From contig CAWGYT010000007.1 of NCBI GenBank assembly GCA_963826795.1, positions 62,001 to 126,000 of the forward strand: 64,000 bases of DNA, read 5' to 3'. Made by a program: the position numbers and the translations under genes. Positions 44,574-52,816 of this stretch are shown here, piece after piece (position 1 is the first letter of the stretch; the number at the start of each line of letters is the position of its first letter). Source of the DNA: CAWGYT01 sp963826795 (GTDB lineage Bacteria > Planctomycetota > Planctomycetia > Pirellulales > Pirellulaceae). Below the pieces are notes generated by a model, which saw nothing but the letters and a program-made list of their open reading frames with translations, was not told the origin of the DNA and did no database searches.

Positions 44574-45044
44574 GTGCCGGTCGTCTATCAAGGAGCAGCG
44601 AATCGCGGCCACGGGCCGATCGCGATCGTGGTTGCCCGCTACAATGCCACGATTACGTCGAACCTGCTCCAGGGCGCACTTGAAACGCTCGCCGCGCATG
44701 GCGTTCCGGACGCCGAGATTACCGTGGCCCACGTGCCAGGAGCATGGGAAGTGCCTCTGGTGGCCCGCCAGGTGGCGACCACCTCGCGGTATCGCGCCGT
44801 CATTTGTCTGGCGGCCGTGATTCGTGGCGAAACGACGCACGACCAGTACATCAACCAGCACGTGAGCTCCGCATTGGGGCAAATCGCACAGGATACGGGG
44901 ATCCCGATCCTGTTCGGAATCCTAACCTGCCAGACGCTGGAACAAGCGATTCACCGCAGCGGAGGGCGTGTCGGAAATAAGGGGCAGGAATGCGCCCTGG
45001 CCGCCCTTGAAATGATCGATCTCTTGGCCCAGCTGGCGGGCTAA
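44574..45044 (+). CDS. ribH: 6,7-dimethyl-8-ribityllumazine synthase
   Basis: A 156-residue riboflavin-pathway enzyme that forms capsid-like 60-mers or smaller rings. VARYNATITSNLLQGAL is the substrate-binding start; VPGAWEVPLVAR, AAVIRGETTHDQYI (catalytic His) and FGILTCQTLEQAIHR are typical. A GTG at 44574 is chosen because AAGGAAG lies 6 bases before it; the frame is open farther up to 44529 without a site. nusB follows after 249 bp, the common ribH-nusB order. Confidence 0.93.
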   Translation: MPVVYQGAANRGHGPIAIVVARYNATITSNLLQGALETLAAHGVPDAEITVAHVPGAWEVPLVARQVATTSRYRAVICLAAVIRGETTHDQYINQHVSSALGQIAQDTGIPILFGILTCQTLEQAIHRSGGRVGNKGQECALAALEMIDLLAQLAG

Positions 45045-45293
45045 CCACCGCATTCCACGGGCGATCGCGGAGTCGGTCGTCGACTTTCGTGCCGCCTGCT
45101 CTGCGAGTTCGCGTCGGGACCGCGGTTTCACCCTCATGAGCGTTCGTCCAGAAAGCGTCGTCGTCGTCATTCACTGAAACTCCCCGGCGGACTAGAATTT
45201 CGGGGTGACGTAATCCCACCGACAATCGCCCCGAGTTGGAATTCAGCTCTCACCCCTCACCGACCGCAACGCTCACGCCCGAGTCCATCGATC

Positions 45294-45734
45294 ATGTCAC
45301 GACGCAGTCGCGCTCGAGAAGTCGTTCTCCAGGTCCTCTACCAAGACGACCTGAATCCGGACCATGACCTTCGCGCTTCCGACAACTTCGTCCGCAATCG
45401 CCTGCGCAACGACCAAGAAATCGTCGATTTCGCTCTCTCCTTGCTATGGGGAGCGCGCCGTAATCGCCCCGAGTTGGACGCGATGCTTGACTCATGCGCC
45501 GACAATTGGAGCCTCCGGCGGATGGCTGTCACGGACCGCAATATTCTCCGCTTGGCCGCCTTCGAGATCATGTTCACCGAGACACCCGGCCGCGTGGTCA
45601 TTAACGAGGCCGTGGAGTTGGCCAAACGCTTTGGCTCAAAACAGTCGGCTCAGTTCGTCAACGGCATCTTGGATGGACTTCTGCCTGGCAAGGCCGACTC
45701 GCCAGACACGTCGCCTGGTGGACAAATTCCCTGA
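45294..45734 (+). CDS. nusB: Transcription antitermination factor NusB
   Basis: A 146-residue all-helical RNA-binding protein that joins NusE on boxA of rRNA leaders. The N-terminal RRSRAREVVLQVLYQDDL, the middle NWSLRRMAVTDRNILRLAAFEI and VVINEAVELAKRFGSKQSAQFVNGIL are classic NusB motifs. A short tail (ADSPDTSPGGQIP) is variable. Between ribH and ftsY, all on the plus strand. A duplicated hairpin element follows the gene. Confidence 0.95.
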   Translation: MSRRSRAREVVLQVLYQDDLNPDHDLRASDNFVRNRLRNDQEIVDFALSLLWGARRNRPELDAMLDSCADNWSLRRMAVTDRNILRLAAFEIMFTETPGRVVINEAVELAKRFGSKQSAQFVNGILDGLLPGKADSPDTSPGGQIP

Positions 45735-45782
45735 CCTTCGCAAAATAGAGCGTGTCAGGCGGCGGCCGGAGCCGGTGACGCG

Positions 45783-45833
45783 GCCGCGCGGGCGGCTTTT
45801 TGTGCATCGCCACGCGGGCGGCTTCTTTTGCAT
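45783..45833 (+). terminator. Tandemly duplicated terminator-like element after nusB
   Basis: GCCGC-GCGG-GCGGC followed by TTTTT (45783-45801) forms a short hairpin with a T-run. The segment CGCGGGCGGCTTTTTGTGCAT (45787-45807) recurs 26 bp later (45813-45833) with 19 of 21 bases identical, so the T-rich end is present twice, the second copy ending 12 bp before the ftsY start. Confidence 0.5.
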
Positions 45834-45845
45834 GGAGAACCCGAA

Positions 45846-46868
45846 ATGGGTCTGTTCGACCACTTTTCCAAGAAACAGCCGACTTCCGCAACCGGCGCGG
45901 CGTCCGAGCCGACCCGCGGAGATTCCCAGGCGGAGTCGGAGGGCCTCTTCGGACGACTCCGGCAAGGACTCCGCCGCACCTCCCAGCTGCTCAATACCGA
46001 CATTCGCGATCTGTTCAAGCAAGAAGGTCAATTGCTGGATGACGAGCTGCTCGACCAGCTCTACGCGATCCTCGTCCGAACCGATATCGGCGCCCAGCCG
46101 GCGCGGGAAATTCGCGACGAGATCCAGCGCGAGTTCCGGGGTCGTGTGGTCCACATGAGCGATATTCAGCAGCACGTGCAGCAGCGGCTGCTGCAGTTGA
46201 TGGCTCAGGACGAAATGCCGTTGAATTTGCAGCCCGAAGGTCTTACCGTGATCATCGTGGTCGGCGTCAACGGATCCGGGAAAACCACGTCGATTGCCAA
46301 ACTGACGCAGCTGCTCACCAGCCAGGGGCATCGCGTCGTCTTGGGCGCTGGAGACACGTTTCGAGCGGCGGCCGTCGAACAGTTGACGGTGTGGGCCGAG
46401 CGGCTAGGTGCGGAGATCGTCAAAGGCGACGCGGGTAGCGATCCGGCCAGCGTCGCACACCGAGCGGTCGCCCGAGCGATCGAGTTATCCGCCGATGTGT
46501 GCATCATTGATACGGCCGGTCGGCTGCAGACTCAATCCCATTTGATGGATCAGCTGGCCAAGATCCGCCGCGTGATCCAGAAACAGGTCACCTCCGCACC
46601 CCACGAGGTGCTCTTGATTCTGGACGCGACCGCTGGACAAAACGGAATTAGCCAAGCAAAGGGATTTTCGGAGGCCGTGGAGTGCACCGGTATCATGCTC
46701 TCCAAGCTCGACGGAACCGCCAAGGGAGGCGTCATTATTCCGATCCGGCAGCAATTCCAGATTCCCGTCAAATTCATCGGACTGGGTGAAAAGGCCAGCG
46801 ACATCGCGCCCTTTGTCCCGGCGGCGTTCGTGGCCGCGTTATTCGAACCGGCCGAGAGCCGCCGCTAG
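45846..46868 (+). CDS. ftsY: Signal recognition particle receptor FtsY
   Basis: A 340-residue SRP GTPase that docks ribosome-nascent chains at the membrane. After a short variable N-terminus come the N domain (LFKQEGQLLDDELLDQLYAILVRTDIG) and G domain: GVNGSGKTTS (G1), DTFRAAAVEQL, DTAGRLQTQ (G3), LDATAGQNG, SKLDGTAKGG (G4) and GLGEKASDIAPF. The acidic A domain is nearly absent, as in many non-enteric bacteria. The ATG at 45846 follows GGAGAACC. Spacer to the next gene is 335 bp. Confidence 0.95.
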   Translation: MGLFDHFSKKQPTSATGAASEPTRGDSQAESEGLFGRLRQGLRRTSQLLNTDIRDLFKQEGQLLDDELLDQLYAILVRTDIGAQPAREIRDEIQREFRGRVVHMSDIQQHVQQRLLQLMAQDEMPLNLQPEGLTVIIVVGVNGSGKTTSIAKLTQLLTSQGHRVVLGAGDTFRAAAVEQLTVWAERLGAEIVKGDAGSDPASVAHRAVARAIELSADVCIIDTAGRLQTQSHLMDQLAKIRRVIQKQVTSAPHEVLLILDATAGQNGISQAKGFSEAVECTGIMLSKLDGTAKGGVIIPIRQQFQIPVKFIGLGEKASDIAPFVPAAFVAALFEPAESRR

Positions 46869-47203
46869 ACTGATCGGCCTTCTGCCGAATCGCGATTCCG
46901 CCACCGTCCCACACCTCCTGCGCTTTGGGGGGTGAGTTGAGGGAGTCGCGCCGGACCGTTTACCGCACCCGCAAGGTTTAACAATTTCGGCGTGGCCGCC
47001 GCAGATTGTGGGCAATTCCTCGTTCGTTCCATTGAACACGCTTCGAATCGAAGGCCGATAGACACTCGTGAGGATCGAGTCTCGGCTCGAGCGTACCACC
47101 AGGTATGGCCTTCCACTGATTGATCCTTCCTGCTTGACCACCCTCCGCTAACAGCGCGTGCCGCGCTGTTCTCGCTAGTTACCACGGATTTGGAGAGTTA
47201 ACC
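46869..47203. other. Spacer upstream of the porin, hairpin near its start
   Basis: 335 bp. A perfect palindrome CTTCGAATCGAAG lies at 47041-47053. A strong hairpin AACAGCGCG-TGC-CGCGCTGTT (47150-47170) lies 33 bases upstream of the porin ATG, just before the ribosome site GGAGAG. No coding sequence. A clear promoter was not found. Confidence 0.5.
47150..47170 (+). promoter_or_regulatory. Nine-bp-stem hairpin in the porin leader
   Basis: Arms AACAGCGCG (47150-47158) and CGCGCTGTT (47162-47170) with a TGC loop. It could stabilise the transcript, act as an attenuator, or be an operator. The lack of a T-run argues against a simple terminator. Confidence 0.5.
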
Positions 47204-48583
47204 ATGAAACTTTCATCATGGGCATGGGCGTGGGCGCTGTCGGGTTGCCTTTTCATGGGCAACGCGATGGGCCAGGGACTGCGCCAGCCCTTCTCAGTTC
47301 GCCCCGCAGGGTTCGATTACAATCGATACCTGCAGGACGACGCCCCTTCGCCGAGCGATCAGCCCGCCCCCGTGGTTGACGCTCACCAAACACCCGCTCC
47401 GGCCGTGCCTGCTCCGGCAGCCAGCGCCGGTTGCGACACAGGCTGCACCTCCTGTGGCTGCGAGTCGGCCTGCAACGGCTGCGGCGGCTGCAGCGACTGC
47501 GGCTGCGGCTGCGGCCTGGGAAGCCTGCTCGAAAACAGCTGCCTCGGCGGCCAATGCTGCCTCGGCGATGCCTTCTCCGTTTCGAGTCTTCTCTTCTGTG
47601 AAGACTCGCCCTGGAGCGCTGGCGGCTGGACGCAGATCGGTTACTACAACGAGTCCGATGGCTTGTTCAATACGCACCCCGACCGCATTCGATTGCCTCA
47701 GCAATGGGCGTACCTCGAAAAGACGCTTAGCGGTGACGAGGATTCCTGGGACTGGGGCTTTCGCGCCGACATCATGTACGGTACCGACGCCGCCGATACC
47801 CAGGCGTTCGGCAATCCGGTCGATGCCAATGGCAATCCCCGCGGCTGGGATACCGGCTGGAACCACGGCATTTACGGATTCGCAATGCCGCAGCTGTATG
47901 CCGAAATCGGCAAGGGTGACCTGTCGGTCATGGTTGGACACTTTTACACCTTGGTTGGCTACCACGTCGTGACCGCGCCTGACAACTTCTTCTTCAGTGC
48001 TCCCTTCACGATGTACAACAGCGAGCCGTTTACTCATACCGGCGTGTTGGCCACGTACTCGGTCAGTGAGAACCTGGAAGTCTATGGCGGCTGGACGCTC
48101 GGCTGGGACACCGGCTTCGATCAGTTCGGTAACGGCAGCAACTTCTATGGTGGCTTTAGCGCGTCCTTGACCGACAACGTGACCGCGACTTACATCACCA
48201 CGATTGGTGACTTCGGTTTTCGCGGTTCCGACGGCTACATGGCCAGCTACTTGCTGGACATGAACATCACGGAAAACCTGAACTGGGTCTTCCAGCATGA
48301 CTACCTGGACGTCCAATCGACGGGCGAGCAGAACTACAGCATCGTCAACTTCTTGTTCTACACGGTCAGCGACTGCCTGGCACTCGGTGCTCGTGCGGAA
48401 TGGTGGAAGACCGATCCGCTGACGCAGGGTCAAGGCAATCAGTCGGTGTACGAATACACCTTCGGTGCCAATATCCGACCGGATGCGAACCTGGTCTTCC
48501 GACCTGAAATTCGCCAGCAATGGTCGCCCGCTCAGGATTTCGACGATACGATTTTCGCGATCGACATGATCCTGACCTACTAG
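47204..48583 (+). CDS. Outer-membrane porin, BBP2-like, with Cys-rich segment
   Basis: A 459-residue beta-barrel protein. Residues 1-24 are a signal peptide. A Pro/Ala linker (45-75) leads into a cysteine-rich block (14 Cys between 77 and 132, mostly CxxC or CxC spaced). The rest is barrel: alternating strands rich in Trp, Tyr, Gly and Asp (GGWTQIGYYNESDG, LYAEIGKGDLSVMVGHFY) ending in a hydrophobic strand IDMILTY. This fits the planctomycete OmpL-like BBP2 porin group. A strong ribosome site (GGAGAG) and a strong terminator suggest high expression. Confidence 0.85.
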   Translation: MKLSSWAWAWALSGCLFMGNAMGQGLRQPFSVRPAGFDYNRYLQDDAPSPSDQPAPVVDAHQTPAPAVPAPAASAGCDTGCTSCGCESACNGCGGCSDCGCGCGLGSLLENSCLGGQCCLGDAFSVSSLLFCEDSPWSAGGWTQIGYYNESDGLFNTHPDRIRLPQQWAYLEKTLSGDEDSWDWGFRADIMYGTDAADTQAFGNPVDANGNPRGWDTGWNHGIYGFAMPQLYAEIGKGDLSVMVGHFYTLVGYHVVTAPDNFFFSAPFTMYNSEPFTHTGVLATYSVSENLEVYGGWTLGWDTGFDQFGNGSNFYGGFSASLTDNVTATYITTIGDFGFRGSDGYMASYLLDMNITENLNWVFQHDYLDVQSTGEQNYSIVNFLFYTVSDCLALGARAEWWKTDPLTQGQGNQSVYEYTFGANIRPDANLVFRPEIRQQWSPAQDFDDTIFAIDMILTY

Positions 48584-48616
48584 ATCGTTAACCTGCCGCT
48601 CCCTCGACCGGCATTC

Positions 48617-48648
48617 AAAAGGGTGACGCTCCGGCGTCACCCTTTTTT
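48617..48648 (+). terminator. Rho-independent terminator of the porin gene
   Basis: AAAAGGGTGACGC (48617-48629), loop TCCG, GCGTCACCCTTTT (48634-48646), T-run to 48648. Perfect 13-bp stem, 34 bases after the stop. Confidence 0.9.
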
Positions 48649-48974
48649 CGTGCGCGGTGCCGCAAGGCTCCTGTGCTCACGCTTCTTTACCGCGCATCAA
48701 GGTCGCCGCCGAACGAATTGGCCAGCCAAGCGCCGGAGCAACCGCAGCGATTCCGGGCCATGCGTCGCCCCCGCGGCTTTTCTTGCATCTTCTCAAACGC
48801 CCGGCATCGCGACTCCGCCCGACCTTGCCCAAGGGCGCGACGCCACATGCCTAGCCCCTGGGCAACATAGTGTCATCGGCCCCCAAATCGGACTCGGCAG
48901 GCTCTTCGTAATCCCCCGTCATTTCCGGCCTTAGGTCAACGCCCCGGGGGCAGGGGGGGAACAAATCCACCGTC
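48649..48974. other. Spacer, no gene seen
   Basis: GC-rich sequence between the porin terminator and the amt promoter region. Several open frames run across it, but none has a start signal and plausible protein composition. No repeats recognised. Confidence 0.5.
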
Positions 48975-48990
48975 TGGCACGCTGCATGCT
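48975..48990 (+). promoter_or_regulatory. Candidate sigma-54 promoter of the second amt gene
   Basis: TGGCACG-CTGC-ATGCT: the -24 element is perfect, GG and GC are 10 bases apart as required, and only the first T of the -12 TTGC is changed (A). Expected transcript start near 49001, about 118 nt before the ATG. Sigma-54 control fits a nitrogen gene. No NtrC-type enhancer was recognised upstream. Confidence 0.6.
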
Positions 48991-49009
48991 TAGCAGGGCC
49001 ACGACGGAG

Positions 49010-49082
49010 GGCGTCTCGATGACGCCTTCTTGTCGCGAGGGCCCCGCGACTGACCCAGGTGAGCTTTTTAAGGCGGCTCACC
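49010..49082 (+). promoter_or_regulatory. Three-hairpin 5' leader of the second amt gene
   Basis: Three consecutive inverted repeats lie between the candidate promoter and the ATG: GGCGTC/GACGCC (49010-49026, loop TCGAT), GTCGCG/CGCGAC (49032-49050, loop AGGGCCC) and GGTGAGC/GCTCACC (49058-49082, loop TTTTTAAGGCG). No known riboswitch recognised. The array of stems suggests a structured leader that could regulate or stabilise the mRNA. Confidence 0.5.
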
Positions 49083-49118
49083 GCAACAATCCATCCTTCT
49101 GTTAAGGCGAGAAGTCCG

Positions 49119-50585
49119 ATGTTTGATGATTTAAGACTTTATGGCGGGAAAACCTTCCTGCTCTTTGTATTTGGCTTACCTCTAGCCGCTAGTCTGACTG
49201 CCACCTGCTGGGCTCAGGACGAGGCTGCCGCGGCGGTTGAGGACGCCGCGATGGCCGTCGAAGATGCCGCGGCGGAAGTTGCCGTCGCTGACGAAGTGGC
49301 GGTGGAAGCCGTGGAAGAAGCGGCAGAAGAAGCGGCCGCCGCGCCCACGATGAACGACTTGGCGTTCGCGATCGACAACATTACGCTCTTTCTCTGCGCT
49401 GTCCTCGTGCTGTTCATGCAGGCCGGTTTCGCGATGCTGGAAGTCGGACTCAATCCGGCAAAGCACACCGTGAACATCCTGTGCAAAAACCTGATGGACC
49501 TTGCCGTTGGCGTACTGCTGTTCTTCTTCGTCGGTTACGGCCTGATGTATCCCGGCTTCGAGGATGGTGCGAAGGGTTACATTGGTTTTGCCGGCTCCAT
49601 GATCAAGCCCTTTGACGGCGAGGCGGGTCCCGGCGTCCTGCATCCTCAGGTCGACTTCCTGTTTCAGGTCGCTTTTGCCGCCACAGCTGCCACGATTGTG
49701 TCAGGTGCGGTGGCCGGTCGAATGAAGTTCGGGGCGTACTTGGTCTACAGCGCTTTCCTGACCGGCTTGATTTACCCGATCAGCGGTTCTTGGAAATGGG
49801 GCGGTGGCTGGCTGGACGCGATGGGCTTTTACGACTTCGCGGGATCGATCGTCGTACACGCTGTGGGCGGATTTGCGGGTTTAGCCGGAGCCATCGTCCT
49901 TGGCCCGCGCATTGGCCGATTCTCGAAGGACGGGCGGTCGACGCCAATTCCCGGTCACAATATGACATTCGCCGCTCTGGGCGTGTTCATCCTCTGGGTT
50001 GGATGGTACGGGTTTAATCCCGGCAGCCAGCTGGTCTTCTCATCGACCGCTGACATCTCGGCCACAATGCTGATTGCCACCAATACGACTCTCGCCGCCG
50101 CTGCCGGCTGCGTGCTTTGTCTGCTGCTGGCCTGGATGATCTATGGCAAGCCCGATGTGACCATGGGACTCAACGGGGCGCTCGGTGGTCTGGTAGGAAT
50201 CACGGCGAACTGCGACAGCGTTACCAACATCGAAGCCCTCGTGATCGGCGTCGTCGCCGGGGCACTGATCATTGTCGGTGTCATGCTCCTCGAGAAGCTC
50301 AAGATCGATGATCCCGTCGGTGCCTGGCCTGTCCACGGACTGTGCGGGATTTGGGGCGGTTTGGCTACGGGATTCTTCGGCGGCCATCCGATTCAGGCCC
50401 AAGTGATCGGGTCACTCGTGATCCCGCTGTGGTCGTTTGTGACCATGTTCATCTTGTTCTCGGTCCTCAAGGCCGTCAACTTCCTCCGAGTCAGTGAAGA
50501 GGAAGAGCAACTTGGCTTGGACATCTCCGAACACGGTATGCAGGCTTACGGGCCGGCGATCATGAGTGGAGCGGGCCAACGCTAA
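49119..50585 (+). CDS. amt: Ammonium transporter (Amt), second copy
   Basis: A 488-residue Amt channel. Signal peptide to about residue 33 (CWAQ), then a ~45-residue stretch of Ala, Glu, Val and Asp (AVEDAA-type repeats) before the first helix. Pore histidines are in DFAGSIVVHAVGG and GAWPVHGLCGIWGG; the end has GLDISEHGMQAYG. It is closer to the cyanobacterial/archaeal Amt type than to the first copy at 5.8 kb. The ATG at 49119 follows AAGGCGAGAAG. No PII gene is adjacent. A sigma-54-like promoter and a hairpin-rich leader precede it, and a terminator follows. Confidence 0.95.
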   Translation: MFDDLRLYGGKTFLLFVFGLPLAASLTATCWAQDEAAAAVEDAAMAVEDAAAEVAVADEVAVEAVEEAAEEAAAAPTMNDLAFAIDNITLFLCAVLVLFMQAGFAMLEVGLNPAKHTVNILCKNLMDLAVGVLLFFFVGYGLMYPGFEDGAKGYIGFAGSMIKPFDGEAGPGVLHPQVDFLFQVAFAATAATIVSGAVAGRMKFGAYLVYSAFLTGLIYPISGSWKWGGGWLDAMGFYDFAGSIVVHAVGGFAGLAGAIVLGPRIGRFSKDGRSTPIPGHNMTFAALGVFILWVGWYGFNPGSQLVFSSTADISATMLIATNTTLAAAAGCVLCLLLAWMIYGKPDVTMGLNGALGGLVGITANCDSVTNIEALVIGVVAGALIIVGVMLLEKLKIDDPVGAWPVHGLCGIWGGLATGFFGGHPIQAQVIGSLVIPLWSFVTMFILFSVLKAVNFLRVSEEEEQLGLDISEHGMQAYGPAIMSGAGQR

Positions 50586-50656
50586 GGCTAAACATTTAGT
50601 GCGAATCCATCTGGTTCTTCTTCGGCTCTTGCCTGGAGCCAGAAGGATACCCCAAT

Positions 50657-50701
50657 GGTTCGGGGAAGTGTCCGCCTCGCTTCCCCGGACCGGGGTTTTT
50701 T
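50657..50701 (+). terminator. Rho-independent terminator of the second amt gene
   Basis: GGTTCGGGGAAG (50657-50668) pairs with CTTCCCCGGACC (50680-50691), 12 bp with one G-T, loop of 11, then GGGG and six T (50696-50701). Confidence 0.85.
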
Positions 50702-50710
50702 ATCGCACAG

Positions 50711-50758
50711 CCCGACAAGCGATCGGCCCGTCAAGCGATCGGCCCGTCAAGCGAACGG
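50711..50758. repeat. 16-bp tandem array after the amt terminator
   Basis: Three copies of CCCGTCAAGCGATCGG at 50711, 50727 and 50743; the first and third each differ by one base. Intergenic, between the amt terminator and the convergent prenyltransferase gene. Confidence 0.95.
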
Positions 50759-50854
50759 CTGACGACAACTCGCTCCGCGTTTCGGCGGGTGAGTTGTTTC
50801 TGTTGGCGGACAACGACTCGTCGAAGCGGCGACTGAGCCCGTGGTGCGATTCGC

Positions 50855-51820
50855 TTACGTCACGTAGACAAATCGCGCCAGTAAACCGGCCGGAATCATC
50901 AGGGCCAGGAGGCCCAGGGCATAGGCGGGACCGGCGACCACCAGCGCGATGGCGGCGTCCAACACAATCAACGCCAACAGCGCCTGCTTGACAGCGGCCT
51001 GCACATCCGTCGGCGAGGTCGACACCAGCGCCTGAATCGTCCGCCGCCAGACGGGAGCCGTCAAGAGCCACACGAGCAGCGGCCAGATCCAATCGTTGGT
51101 GAACACGACACGGGCCCGCGGAAAGCCCACGCGGGACGGCATGATCGTCAGGATGGCGACGCCCAGCAACATGAGCACCAGTCCGCTGAACAGCGGAGGG
51201 CGAGGACTCGGCCCCGTCTCGTCTCGCGCCAACCAGGCGATGCCCGTCACATAGATTCCGATCGAGGCAGCGATCACCACCGGAGCGGCGGATTGAAACA
51301 AGAGCGGGTCCTGGCTGACACTTGCACCGAGCAGGATGTTCAGAAATCGACAGGCTCCCATCAGTACCGGTCCGCCAATCGTGGCTTTGAGCACTCCGTC
51401 ATAGAGTAGGACGCAAGCAACGAGCATCACGGTCACGGGGGCCGTCCCGAACTGCAGCGGCACCGCATGCTGACTGACCTGGCCGGTAACGACGCCTAAC
51501 AGCAGCCCGGCCAGCAACATTCCGCCTCCGAAGATGGCCGCTCTTCGACGGGGAACTCGTCCCGACGGTAAGGGCCGATCGGGACGCTGACGACTGTCAA
51601 TCTGATAATCGAAGACATCATTCAGCACCATTCCGGCGGAGTAGATCGTGGCGGAGACAAGAACCAGCAATAGCCAGACCAGCGGGCGCTGGGCACCGCC
51701 ATCGGCCAGCAAGTAGCCCATGCTGACGTCCGCAATCGCCGTGAACACGTTCGGAATACGCATCAGCTGCAGCCAAGGCAGCAGCCCGGCTGACGGTCCG
51801 GATCGGGCAGATCGAGCCAT
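50855..51820 (-). CDS. UbiA-family prenyltransferase (EboC-like)
   Basis: A 321-residue integral membrane enzyme with about eight to nine helices. The first Asp-rich motif is NDVFDYQIDSRQRPDRP; RDETGPSP is a divergent second acidic site. UbiA enzymes attach polyprenyl chains to aromatic or polar acceptors; the acceptor is unknown here. The gene follows a sugar-phosphate isomerase gene by 60 bp on the same strand, a pairing seen in ebo-type clusters, where the UbiA member is EboC. Not a ubiquinone or menaquinone gene by context. Confidence 0.88.
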   Translation of the reverse strand: MARSARSGPSAGLLPWLQLMRIPNVFTAIADVSMGYLLADGGAQRPLVWLLLVLVSATIYSAGMVLNDVFDYQIDSRQRPDRPLPSGRVPRRRAAIFGGGMLLAGLLLGVVTGQVSQHAVPLQFGTAPVTVMLVACVLLYDGVLKATIGGPVLMGACRFLNILLGASVSQDPLLFQSAAPVVIAASIGIYVTGIAWLARDETGPSPRPPLFSGLVLMLLGVAILTIMPSRVGFPRARVVFTNDWIWPLLVWLLTAPVWRRTIQALVSTSPTDVQAAVKQALLALIVLDAAIALVVAGPAYALGLLALMIPAGLLARFVYVT

Positions 51821-51880
51821 CTTGGAGGTTCGTTCCCTTCCTGCGGATGGCGCAGCTTCGCAGCGACGGCGCCCGCTCGC

Positions 51881-52741
51881 TCATACCAGCGAAACGCCAA
51901 CCGAGTTGGCCACCTGCAGCAAGAACAAACTTGCCTCCCGCGCGGCTTGGTCCGGTTGATTGATATACGGATACAGTTCGACGGTGATCCAGCCCTGGTA
52001 ATCCGTGGCGCTGATCGCGGCCAGGGTCGACGCGAAGTCGATCGCTCCCTTCCCCGGAATCAGGTGCTCATGCACGCGACTGGCCGCAATGTCCTCGAAA
52101 TGATAATGTCGGGTATGCCTGGCCATCTTTTCGATCCAATCCTGCGGATCCTGCCCCACACAGTACGCGTGGCCGATGTCGAAATTCAGCCCGACCGCCG
52201 GCGACTTGATGCGGTCCACAAACTCGAGATACTGTTCGAATCGCTCGATTAACAAGCCTGGCTCGGGTTCAATCAGCAGGTCGACTCCCAGCTCTTCCGC
52301 CAACTCGACGCACGGCATCAGTTCGTCGTAAAACAGCTCGGCGCCCTCCTGCCAGGTCTGTTCCGGCATCAGCTCGCCACCCGGTTCCGTCGTGATGTTC
52401 GGCGCACCCAACTCGTGGGCCAATCTCAGCGTCCGCTTGGTATGCTCTCGCCGAATCGCTCGGTAGTGCGGATCGGGATCGGTCCAGCCGGGATGCCAGT
52501 AAGGCTGTCGCGGATCCGCCACCGCATTCATCATGAAGGCGTTTACGTTGGAGATCTTCAGATCGTAGGTCCAGAGCGTCTTGCGGATGGATTCTTTACG
52601 CTCCTCGAGAAGGCCCGCCGGCCAGGCATGGGGCACATCTGCCAGGATCTCGATCCCGCTATAGCCAAGTTCCGCGACCTTGCGAATCGTGGCTTCGATC
52701 GAAAAATGCAAATAGGCATTGCTACTGAATGCCAGTTTCAT
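51881..52741 (-). CDS. Sugar-phosphate isomerase/epimerase (AP-endonuclease-2 fold)
   Basis: A 286-residue TIM-barrel protein of the xylose-isomerase-like group. Metal-site segments: YSGIEILADVPHAWP, ITTEPGGE, LLIEPEPGLLI, FDIGHAYCVGQDPQ and RHYHFEDIAAS with HLIPGKGAIDF. Substrate unknown. GGAGGAG precedes the ATG at 52741. Co-directional with the UbiA gene, 60 bp apart; in ebo clusters a protein of this fold is EboE, so the two are probably functional partners. Confidence 0.88.
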   Translation of the reverse strand: MKLAFSSNAYLHFSIEATIRKVAELGYSGIEILADVPHAWPAGLLEERKESIRKTLWTYDLKISNVNAFMMNAVADPRQPYWHPGWTDPDPHYRAIRREHTKRTLRLAHELGAPNITTEPGGELMPEQTWQEGAELFYDELMPCVELAEELGVDLLIEPEPGLLIERFEQYLEFVDRIKSPAVGLNFDIGHAYCVGQDPQDWIEKMARHTRHYHFEDIAASRVHEHLIPGKGAIDFASTLAAISATDYQGWITVELYPYINQPDQAAREASLFLLQVANSVGVSLV

Positions 52742-52816
52742 GCTGCAAACTCCTCCGCTCCCGCTCGTCTGAGCCGGGTCGCATCATCGTGAGAACATCC
52801 GCTCGCTGCCAAGGCG

